From the NCBI GenBank assembly GCA_013316135.1, contig WSNH01000002.1, positions 1 to 33,328 of the forward strand: a stretch of 33,328 nt of DNA, in the 5' to 3' direction. The DNA is from Clostridia bacterium (lineage in GTDB: Bacteria > Bacillota > Clostridia > Christensenellales > UBA3700). Both the position numbers and the translations under genes were made by a program. Under the pieces are notes generated by a model that ran no database searches, was not told the DNA's origin, and saw only the letters and a list, made by a program, of their open reading frames with translations. This document shows, one piece after another, positions 25,397-33,328 of this stretch (position 1 is the stretch's first letter; every line of letters starts with the position of its first letter).

Positions 25397-28300
25397 TTAA
25401 CCCATCTGATTGTCCAATACGTGGACTTTCATCGTGCAAGTTTGAGCAATATCTCCGCTACATATCGTCACTTCGATATTCATTGCGCAATCCTCAACTT
25501 GATCCGACTTAATGACTGTATTAGTCCTCAAATCGGTGATGACCATATTACCGTCAGCGCCATTGCTCCATCTGAGCGTAGCGGACTTAGAGTCGCTGTA
25601 CTGTATCTTTGTAAGATCAAGCGTAACTTCATAGACGCCCGACGTACCGTCATCGAATATGACCGTCTTGGTCAGCGTAAGTCTTTGAGTCAGCTTCGCC
25701 GTTTCGCTCAAGTTAGTGCCGCCAACCATAATGTACTGAACGCCGCCGGAAATAGTCAAAGCCTTCTTTGCTCTCACTTCGACGTCGACTTTGTACTCTT
25801 TGTTGAAAGCAGCGTCGGCAGCCTGTACTATCGTCTTTACGGTATAGGTATCCGCAACGCTGTAATTGATATCCCTCAAATCCCATACGATTGGTACGTT
25901 GAAGTATTCCCATACCTCTGCGGATATGACCGTAATAGAATCTATATTGTTTGCAATGAAGTCTTTGATATAATCTATATCTGTCTCCATAATGCTTTCT
26001 TGTCTGCCGTCCAACTCATAGGTAAGCACGTATTTCAAGAAAGTCTTGTAATCTTCGGATATGCTACCCGAGAATTGCGTTCTGCCCACTACGGCAAAGG
26101 TCTCGAGGTCAAACGTACCCACGCATTGATACAAGTTGATGTTGTCATTGAAGACATTGTATACTCTGTTGCCTCTCTCGTCAATGGTATATACGTACGG
26201 ATCCATAGACATCTGAGTCAAATCAGACTTAAGATTGCTTCTGTCGATAATCTCCACATCAATGTCAAACGAATATTCGTCGTTGAGTCTAAGCCTAGCC
26301 TTGAGGTTCTTCTTGCCCTTCAATGTAATAGCAAAGTTTCTCTCCCAATGCGCGTCCGACACTTCAAGTACAGAAGTCTTGCCGCTCATATATTTCACCG
26401 TCACCTTCTCCGGGAATGGATTCTGTCCGTAATAGAGCACCTGTATTGGATCGACATAATACGTTCCGCCGACAAGCGCGCTTCCGTCAACCATTATACC
26501 GCTAGGTATACGGTCTTCAACCTGCACGTTGACGAATTTCTCTTGCAAAAGCGTACCGTTGATAGCGCTGTAATCGACTATTTGCCCCGTGCTGTTATAT
26601 GCCGTAGGATCAAAACCAATTACTACTTCAAACTGTATGAACTGAGCCGGACTGTTTGGATTGATATTGAAGTTTTCAAGTCCTTTCCAAGCAATCGGCA
26701 TATAGTAAACCGCGCCGTTGGTGAACTGAACGTATGCGTAATCCGGGAAGTTTGCGGTTCCCTTACCGTTGATGAGATATTGGAAAGGATCTATGAAGAG
26801 CGCAGATTGCGTCAACGCTTCGTCAAAGTATATTGCTTCCACCTCATTTCTCATTACGGCAACTTCCGTCTTCTTGAAAGTCCAAGTAAACGAACTGTTG
26901 GGATACGCGCTGTTGTCCAAAGCCACGTCGACCTTGTTGACTGTATCGTTGTTGTTGTTCCAATCAAATATTACGTTGTCAAGGTTCTTCCATATCACGT
27001 TGACCTCTTCGTCATACTCGTCTCTGATGATTTTGGAATCGCCCTCTATATCAGGATTGTAATTTGGATTAGCATATTCATCCAAGTAGTTTGCCACAAC
27101 CGTGCTCGGGAAAGGATTTTCGTCGCTTTCGCCAATCATATACATATAGTACTTATACGGATCTATATTGATTGTATTTATCGCGCCGTTGATTGTCAAA
27201 GAATATACGTTCTTAGATTTGACTACAAAGGACAGTTCCACCGTCTGCTGAGCGCTACCGTCGTATGCCGCAATACTCGTCGTGATGGTAAATATACCGC
27301 CGCTTACGTCCGAAGAATACTTTCCGTCTACATCTATAGGTCTGCTAAAGAGATTATGCGTTGCTTCCGTAGTATCCCATCCGTTGAGTATGTCAAGTCC
27401 CACTGCCTTTCCGTCCGGGTACTTAAAGAATAACGTTGACGGAGTAAAGTCTTCTATCTTAGACGTCTTTAGGTCAAATTCATAGAGATTGACGTTGACA
27501 TTCGTACCTTCGGTACCGTCAATAATTATCTTAGTTACGGTACTGTCAAGATAGTGTATCGTCATTGGCAACGTAGTTCCGTTCTTAAACGCAACAGTAG
27601 CCTCTACGTCGTGCGCCTTATAATCTTTTGGTCTCCAATTAGATACGGACAAATATTCTGTATTTATCTTTCTTGACTTGCCGTCGTTTGTGTATATCGT
27701 CAAGAAGTCGGGCAACATATCGTCATAAGCGTGCATCTCGATGTCCTCAACGTATTTAAGACCGCCGCCGTCGTCTCTTGACTCTACGTCAATCGTAAGC
27801 GTGCGAGTAATTCCGCCCGAGAATTTGGCAATGGCTTTAACTTTAAATTCGCCTGCGACGCTTAACTTAGCCTTGAGATTTTCTTCTCCCATAGCCTCCT
27901 CATAGCCGTTGGCGTTGACGATTTTGAACTCTACGGTTGACCTCATTATAGTGGTACCCTTCTGATAAATAGCCACCTTATTTTCAAAGTTTGTCTTAAT
28001 CAGTTCTTTTACGCCGGCGTCAACCGAAGTGTAGATATAAGGCATAAATGTAATGTTAGTCGGAATATCTGCCCAAGTCACGATACCGTTATTTGTACCG
28101 TCGGCAGTGGATCCGCCCACACTGTTTGAGGAGTTGTAAATAAATATCTCCGTGAAGAAACCTTCCTTACCTCCGTCACTCGCATTTTGCCAAGAACCTC
28201 TTGCATCTTTTCCTTTGTCGTATGCAATCCCCTTATTTGGGTCATTGTCGATATAAATATGCTCGCCGTTATCCTGTCCTCTGAAATGAATATTGGATAT

Positions 28301-31300
28301 GGTTGCGTCGACGATATTAACTTCAAGCGTAGCGGTATTCCACACGGCAAAAGGCAATAATCCCGAAACAATATTTCTTATTTGAGAATAAACGCCGTTA
28401 AGCAGCACGTCTGTAAGCATCCAACTTACACCCGGTACAAAACCTGATACGATGTCTTTTAACATATCGGTAAGGTTGGCTTGCAAATCGCCCCAAAGCG
28501 TATTACTCTTTCCGTTTGCGCCGTAAGTTTCTCTAGTCCAAGTTATCATATCCAAATAACTCTTGCTGAACATATCAGGCGCCATTTCTTTAAGATTGAT
28601 AAGAGATTCGTGTCCCGTGCCTTTAGCAAAGACGTAACCCATTATATCATCCAACAATTTGTTGATAAGATATGGATTGAATTCAATCGTCACGTTGAAC
28701 GTACCGTTGGCTCTCAAATTGAGCATAATACCCTTTTCTCCAAGCAACTTAATTACATCGAGATCTGCAAATACTTTGTTGATGCCGGTTGGCTCTTCTT
28801 CTTGCATCGCAACGTCGTCACTGAGGGCTGCGGTTTCTGCCGACTGATTATTCAAGCCGTCGAGCGCGCCGTCTATGGTTGAGAACAAATCGTCGATTAC
28901 CGGTCCGAGCATACCGAGCAAATCAAGATCTATGTATTGTTGTCCTACCGTATCACCTATATCTACGACGAACTCTACCAAGCCCGAACAAATAGCCAAC
29001 ATCAATTGTCCGGACGTCTTTCTATGGTCAAGTACTATATATACAAGCGGTTTTATGCTTGCGTCCGTTGACTTATTATCATTGTACATTGCCTTGTTGA
29101 TATGAGCAAGAGTGACTACGAATGAGCCTTGCGCTGCTACCGGATTATTTTTGACGCCATTCAATCTCTTGCCGGAAGACGCAGTGACTTTTTCAATAAT
29201 AATTCTCGTATACATCTTGTAGTCGTCAATAAATCCATATTTTGTTTGTCCGTGAAGATTGACTACGTCGTTGGTATAGTTGGCGAGATCAATTGTAAAT
29301 CCTATATCAAGATTATTGAGCAACGTTCTTGCAAAATCTCTTCCGCTGGATGCGTCCCAGTCCGGCACATCGTCGAAGTTGATAGGTATAGTTACCTCTT
29401 TGCCAAGCGACAAACTCAAAGACAGATCCATTGTGATATCTTCTACTGTAAATCCAAGTTCGATACTGTCGCCAAACAAGTCGAATACGCCGTCAAGTCC
29501 AAGATTAAGTCCAAGATTGATGCCCACAAGTTCGTTGAGCATTCCGTTTATGATCGAAGAAGTGAAGTCAATGACAATTGCCGTATTCTCCAAATGGATT
29601 GCTTGTGTCAAATACTTGATGAAATCTTTGACTTCCAATCCTTCGCCAAGCGTGGCAACACTGCCGTCCGCAGCAACTTCTTCGCCCAATGCAAGTTTGT
29701 CTGATTCTTCGGGTTTTGTTCCGACGGTAGGCAAACCGTTGTTTTTCAACAAATCGTTGATTATATCGTTGAGATCGAGATCGCCTATGTTCTTTATAAG
29801 TCCGTCGATCATTCCGAATACCTTAGTCACGATATTTGAATTGACGATTTCTCCGCTGAACAATCCAAGCCCCGTAAGATCTACGATAATACTGTTACGA
29901 TGGATATACAATCCCATAATGACTTTTTGCTCGTATCTCAATTCAAGCATTATCTTACTGTTGGAGAATATCGTCAAATCAAGATCCCAAGCCAAAGCAA
30001 GTTGAACGTGCGCGTCCCAATCGTCAAGATCAAGAGATATAGGCAATTCGAGTTTTTTACCTACGTTTGCCAAAATCGCGTTGATAAGACGCGTGAGATT
30101 CATCTCGTTGTCAAGAGTATGGAGGTCGATATCAAGTTGTACCGAAGCTTTACCCACAGTGCTGACTATTGCCTCAATAAGATCTGACTTATAATCAATA
30201 AATTCTTGCGCTTTTTGTTCTATCGGATACTTATGCTCTCCGAGATTACCTACTATCACGCGGTGATCGTCAGTTCCCGCCGAGAATACCAGTTTCATAT
30301 CACTGCCGTAGTTATACTTCTTGGTCGTATAGTAGACAATGTTTTTGTCTATATTTTCGCTGCTTGCAGGCTTATCTTTGATGTTTCTGTAAATCTTACC
30401 CTCTTCTTTTACGATTTGATTACCTTTGTCGTCAAAGTAGTATACGCACTCGCCGTTGCTGTCGAGTTTTGGTATAAATTCGCCGCTAAAGGAGAAGATA
30501 AATCCGTCGTTTCTTCCCAACTCAACCGACAAATCGACTTCCATAAGGCTGAGCGCCTCTGCCAAGGTGTTGCCCATATCGGTGTTGGTTGCACTGAGTA
30601 CCGCAAGTATTGCGGCAAGCGAAATCGACGGTATGAACTTATCGGCATTGAATGCAAATATTATTGCCGCAGTCGGATTTACCTCTTGAGTTTGAGCGTA
30701 CGTAGCAAGGCGCGAAGTTGAATTCTGCGTTTCGCCGGCTTGCGCTACAACGCTTGACGTAAGACCAAGCAATTCCTTGAAATCAAGTTCAAACTTGAGA
30801 TCTCCGCCCTGCACGTTAATTTGCTTTAGCAAATCGCCTATCACATTGTCGAGAAGCGTGTATATCAAATCCGTAAAGTTGAGCGAAAAACTCAATTTAG
30901 GCAATACTATACCTGCAATATTGAAGTTAGAAATATCTATATAAATATTATTATTATATCCATATATACCGAGCAAGACTTGATCTTTTTCGATAATCTG
31001 ATGGTCGCCCACCTTTATACCGCTCTCAGTCTTCATCTCCAAGACTATCATAGATCTTGCAGTATCCGTTCTGTTGAGCGCAATTTGCAGATTGAGTGAC
31101 GCGTCCAATATAAAGTCATTGTCGAATGTCCACAATATTTGAGACGATTCTACTTCCGACACTCCGAATCCTGCGATAAATGGCGCAAGATCATAAGTTC
31201 CTGCCGAGAAGTTAAGCGAAAAGCCGCTGCTAAATCTAATACCGCCCAGCAAATGCTCTATCACGCCGTTAAGCGACGATAGATAATCGGTATTTTCAAT

Positions 31301-33310
31301 ATCTACTTTGCTGTCTATATAATCTGCAAAATTCTCGTCTTTAAAGCCTATTACAAACTGACCTATTCCCAGACGTATCGCAAACGCCGGATCAGTAATC
31401 GTAATGGTGCTGTCCTCAGGTCCAGCAACTTGAGACGTATTGTTGAGCACAGTTTCTACCGTGACGCTGTCAAGTCCCACTTCGGATGTGTTGATAGACA
31501 ATATTATATCGCCTATTTCGTCCGGCAAAGACACGTTTTTCAATTGCGGTATAAGACCGCCGAGCACTTTGAAGAAATTATCGTTGACTACAACTTTGAT
31601 ACTGGTGTCGTCAGTATATATATTTGGTTCTACTGTCACGACGCCGTTTTCTTTCACGCCTCCAAGACCCAAGAGATTTGCCAACATATCTACAAAATTT
31701 CCAATACCTGCCGAGAGTTTATAACTACCGTCGTTTTCTTTAGCAAGCGCAACCACGCTTGCGCTGGTTGAAGACATCACTTTCTCTACTGCAGACATAC
31801 TTGAAAGCGTCAAAGATCCGTTGTCATTTACTTGAATTTCGCTCTTGCGAAGTCCTGCAAAATCAAGACCGAATACGCCGTCAATAGCGTCGGTAATGAT
31901 ATCGACGAGTTTTGATACCAAATCGTCGAGTCCTGCGTCAAGTTTTATATTCAATCCGTTGAGATATTGAGGCAACATATTATCCGTATTGAGATAAAAA
32001 CTACCTTCTTTATAATAAATTCCCATTTGAGGCTTGAAGTTCTTATCCACAAGCGTGCCGTCAGTATTGATTAGATACAACTCTATTGCGACTTTGTTGT
32101 TGTCTTGCGGCAACTTATCGTAATTGAGATCCAAGTCCAACTTAAATGAGAGTCTCACTCCAGTACCGCCATTGAGAAGCAACAAACCTTCGGGGATTCT
32201 TATGGTCGTGGATTCTCCAAGAAAACTGTTGATCATCTTGCCAAGGTCAAAATTCTTATTATGACCGCTTTCGTCTTTGACGGAATCCACTATCAAGTCG
32301 ATGTCAAATTGCAAGTTTGTAAAACTAAATTCCGATATGGCTCTATCCGCCAAATTGCCGGGTAAACCTATATCAGTATCCGCCTCATCGCGTATATCTA
32401 TAGTTGCGCTCAAATCAAAGGTGTTTTTGTTACCATTTAATTCGACTCCGCTGACACCGACATTTTTAAGATTGCTATCGCTGTCAAAATCTGCCTTTAT
32501 ATATAATGTTTCGTCGGGAATTAAATCTGCTAAGTAATTTACGAGAGGTTTGATATCTATAGGGATATCAAAGGGCAAGAATGGTAGAAAAGTAGTAACA
32601 TTGCTCAAGAGACTTTTTAATCTCAACTCCATTGCAAGAGACTGAGAACCGTCTTCGCCGACTTTCACTTCGGGCACGCCGAATAAGACGTTAAACACAA
32701 GGTCTATCAGTCCCATATACTGCTCCAAAGAGCCCGTCAAGTCTGACACCATTCCGCCTGCGCCTTCGATAATCTGGATTATGTAATTAAAGTCGAAATC
32801 CGACAGATAAATAAGTGGAGTTCCGTCCGCTCTGTCTATATAAATCTTGTCATTTACTATGTAAACTGCAAAAACCAACTGCCGTTGCGAGTCAGCCTCG
32901 CCTTTTTGCTGTTGATAAACGGCTAAACACAGTTCGTTGCGAACTTCACTGTAGAAATTGCCCTTTAAATTAATTGTCGTCACCTGATCTTCATTCTCAA
33001 ATTTGACGTATACGTCAAGATTTAGAACCTGCTCCGGCACCTCCACCGATTCGATGATCTTATTGAGCATCTCTTTGGAGGTATATTTCGGAATCTCCGG
33101 CGTATTACCTCCGGGATTGCCCGAAGGAGTCGGCGGTTTCCATATGTCGTCATTACTACCGGACGGCGTTTCGTTGGGGTCTCCGCTTGGCGTATGATTG
33201 CCACTAATTCCCCCATCCGGTTTAGGCTCGCACGCTACAAGCGTAGCAAGAAACACCGTAGCCAACACGGCTAACAGCAAAAGAACCGTAATCAACTTAG
33301 TCTTTTTCAT
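25397..33310 (-). CDS. Giant lipoprotein with recurring beta-rich modules and Ig-like repeats
   Basis: This 2637-residue lipoprotein has a signal with lipobox LVAC (Cys27), then a Pro/Gly/Ser linker (28-75). The first half shows a recurring pattern at about 126-160, 406-442, 752-795, 1118-1148 and, weaker, 1420-1465. Each has amphipathic strands, a line like ELxL...GIYxxxxxIYIDL, then an amphipathic helix. The modules feel like LolA/LppX-type lipid-binding or clostridial DUF-type lipoproteins, but I do not recognise a named family. Residues about 1850-2480 hold Ig-like repeats marked by an ID-P-Y/F-x-Y start (2050, 2174, 2287, 2370) and a V-x-Y-x-x-G strand. GAGAGGG at 33315-33321 serves the ATG. 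First gene of the three-gene operon in this window; its promoter lies beyond the right edge. Confidence 0.85.
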   Translation of the reverse strand: MKKTKLITVLLLLAVLATVFLATLVACEPKPDGGISGNHTPSGDPNETPSGSNDDIWKPPTPSGNPGGNTPEIPKYTSKEMLNKIIESVEVPEQVLNLDVYVKFENEDQVTTINLKGNFYSEVRNELCLAVYQQQKGEADSQRQLVFAVYIVNDKIYIDRADGTPLIYLSDFDFNYIIQIIEGAGGMVSDLTGSLEQYMGLIDLVFNVLFGVPEVKVGEDGSQSLAMELRLKSLLSNVTTFLPFLPFDIPIDIKPLVNYLADLIPDETLYIKADFDSDSNLKNVGVSGVELNGNKNTFDLSATIDIRDEADTDIGLPGNLADRAISEFSFTNLQFDIDLIVDSVKDESGHNKNFDLGKMINSFLGESTTIRIPEGLLLLNGGTGVRLSFKLDLDLNYDKLPQDNNKVAIELYLINTDGTLVDKNFKPQMGIYYKEGSFYLNTDNMLPQYLNGLNIKLDAGLDDLVSKLVDIITDAIDGVFGLDFAGLRKSEIQVNDNGSLTLSSMSAVEKVMSSTSASVVALAKENDGSYKLSAGIGNFVDMLANLLGLGGVKENGVVTVEPNIYTDDTSIKVVVNDNFFKVLGGLIPQLKNVSLPDEIGDIILSINTSEVGLDSVTVETVLNNTSQVAGPEDSTITITDPAFAIRLGIGQFVIGFKDENFADYIDSKVDIENTDYLSSLNGVIEHLLGGIRFSSGFSLNFSAGTYDLAPFIAGFGVSEVESSQILWTFDNDFILDASLNLQIALNRTDTARSMIVLEMKTESGIKVGDHQIIEKDQVLLGIYGYNNNIYIDISNFNIAGIVLPKLSFSLNFTDLIYTLLDNVIGDLLKQINVQGGDLKFELDFKELLGLTSSVVAQAGETQNSTSRLATYAQTQEVNPTAAIIFAFNADKFIPSISLAAILAVLSATNTDMGNTLAEALSLMEVDLSVELGRNDGFIFSFSGEFIPKLDSNGECVYYFDDKGNQIVKEEGKIYRNIKDKPASSENIDKNIVYYTTKKYNYGSDMKLVFSAGTDDHRVIVGNLGEHKYPIEQKAQEFIDYKSDLIEAIVSTVGKASVQLDIDLHTLDNEMNLTRLINAILANVGKKLELPISLDLDDWDAHVQLALAWDLDLTIFSNSKIMLELRYEQKVIMGLYIHRNSIIVDLTGLGLFSGEIVNSNIVTKVFGMIDGLIKNIGDLDLNDIINDLLKNNGLPTVGTKPEESDKLALGEEVAADGSVATLGEGLEVKDFIKYLTQAIHLENTAIVIDFTSSIINGMLNELVGINLGLNLGLDGVFDLFGDSIELGFTVEDITMDLSLSLSLGKEVTIPINFDDVPDWDASSGRDFARTLLNNLDIGFTIDLANYTNDVVNLHGQTKYGFIDDYKMYTRIIIEKVTASSGKRLNGVKNNPVAAQGSFVVTLAHINKAMYNDNKSTDASIKPLVYIVLDHRKTSGQLMLAICSGLVEFVVDIGDTVGQQYIDLDLLGMLGPVIDDLFSTIDGALDGLNNQSAETAALSDDVAMQEEEPTGINKVFADLDVIKLLGEKGIMLNLRANGTFNVTIEFNPYLINKLLDDIMGYVFAKGTGHESLINLKEMAPDMFSKSYLDMITWTRETYGANGKSNTLWGDLQANLTDMLKDIVSGFVPGVSWMLTDVLLNGVYSQIRNIVSGLLPFAVWNTATLEVNIVDATISNIHFRGQDNGEHIYIDNDPNKGIAYDKGKDARGSWQNASDGGKEGFFTEIFIYNSSNSVGGSTADGTNNGIVTWADIPTNITFMPYIYTSVDAGVKELIKTNFENKVAIYQKGTTIMRSTVEFKIVNANGYEEAMGEENLKAKLSVAGEFKVKAIAKFSGGITRTLTIDVESRDDGGGLKYVEDIEMHAYDDMLPDFLTIYTNDGKSRKINTEYLSVSNWRPKDYKAHDVEATVAFKNGTTLPMTIHYLDSTVTKIIIDGTEGTNVNVNLYEFDLKTSKIEDFTPSTLFFKYPDGKAVGLDILNGWDTTEATHNLFSRPIDVDGKYSSDVSGGIFTITTSIAAYDGSAQQTVELSFVVKSKNVYSLTINGAINTINIDPYKYYMYMIGESDENPFPSTVVANYLDEYANPNYNPDIEGDSKIIRDEYDEEVNVIWKNLDNVIFDWNNNNDTVNKVDVALDNSAYPNSSFTWTFKKTEVAVMRNEVEAIYFDEALTQSALFIDPFQYLINGKGTANFPDYAYVQFTNGAVYYMPIAWKGLENFNINPNSPAQFIQFEVVIGFDPTAYNSTGQIVDYSAINGTLLQEKFVNVQVEDRIPSGIMVDGSALVGGTYYVDPIQVLYYGQNPFPEKVTVKYMSGKTSVLEVSDAHWERNFAITLKGKKNLKARLRLNDEYSFDIDVEIIDRSNLKSDLTQMSMDPYVYTIDERGNRVYNVFNDNINLYQCVGTFDLETFAVVGRTQFSGSISEDYKTFLKYVLTYELDGRQESIMETDIDYIKDFIANNIDSITVISAEVWEYFNVPIVWDLRDINYSVADTYTVKTIVQAADAAFNKEYKVDVEVRAKKALTISGGVQYIMVGGTNLSETAKLTQRLTLTKTVIFDDGTSGVYEVTLDLTKIQYSDSKSATLRWSNGADGNMVITDLRTNTVIKSDQVEDCAMNIEVTICSGDIAQTCTMKVHVLDNQMG

Positions 33311-33328
33311 AATTCCCTCTCTTATGAT

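Noticed and set aside
25421-27433. 670-residue plus-strand open frame antisense to the giant lipoprotein
   Set aside because: It lies wholly inside the coding sequence of 25397-33310, shows no signal, domain or ribosome site, and reads like the complement of a biased coding frame. Similar long shadows occur across all three giant genes.
1-33328. tRNA or rRNA genes
   Set aside because: No T-loop or anticodon-arm pattern and no rRNA-like segment was seen in the few intergenic gaps.

Overview
The window looks like a low-GC Bacillota chromosome, probably from an uncultured, gut-associated Clostridia-like lineage. The reasons are a spoVT / SpoVB-like flippase / yabN(MazG) gene order shared with the Bacillus spoVT-yabM-yabN locus, strong Shine-Dalgarno sequences, and very large MBG/GLUG-type surface proteins. 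The family-level placement is a guess. Every protein-coding gene I accept lies on the minus strand; the one clear plus-strand transcript is a small RNA near the left end.

Left end (1-2780): a diversity-generating retroelement (DGR). A reverse transcriptase with the DGR-type IGxxxSQ motif (1665-2780) is followed by an Avd-like four-helix-bundle accessory protein (1146-1628). Facing them on the plus strand is a template repeat (about 330-535). It is adenine-rich over the codons that would be diversified and carries in-frame stops. It has its own extended -10 promoter (284-312) and a downstream terminator hairpin (636-698), so it looks like a free-standing template RNA of about 380 nt transcribed toward the RT operon. 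The template cassette is flanked on both sides by copies of a 90-bp palindromic repeat. No matching variable repeat (VR) is visible in the window, so the diversified protein must be encoded elsewhere.

Middle (2797-8402): a housekeeping and sporulation-related block reading spoVT, SpoVB/YabM-like flippase, yabN-type MazG, tRNA-dihydrouridine synthase (TTG start inside mazG), a GNAT acetyltransferase and trmL, and continuing with a 16-bp gap into the DGR RT. The only larger gap in it, 3813-3962, contains a nested palindrome of about 115 nt.

Centre (8529-13128): a membrane-anchored BspA-type leucine-rich-repeat protein with its own promoter and terminator, then a translationally coupled pair of FAD-dependent oxidoreductases (COG2509 and COG2081/BaiN type).

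Right part (13287-33310): three giant exported proteins of 2637, 1900 and 2125 residues in one tight minus-strand operon that ends at a strong terminator. They use three different anchoring designs: an N-terminal lipoprotein, a C-terminal transmembrane anchor, and a transmembrane segment followed by an internal lipobox-like segment and a further external-looking domain. No LPXTG motif is evident. The lipoprotein has a recurring beta-rich module of about 300 residues in its first half and a different Ig-like repeat in its C-terminal third. Function is unknown; a surface structure or adhesin complex is the simplest inference.
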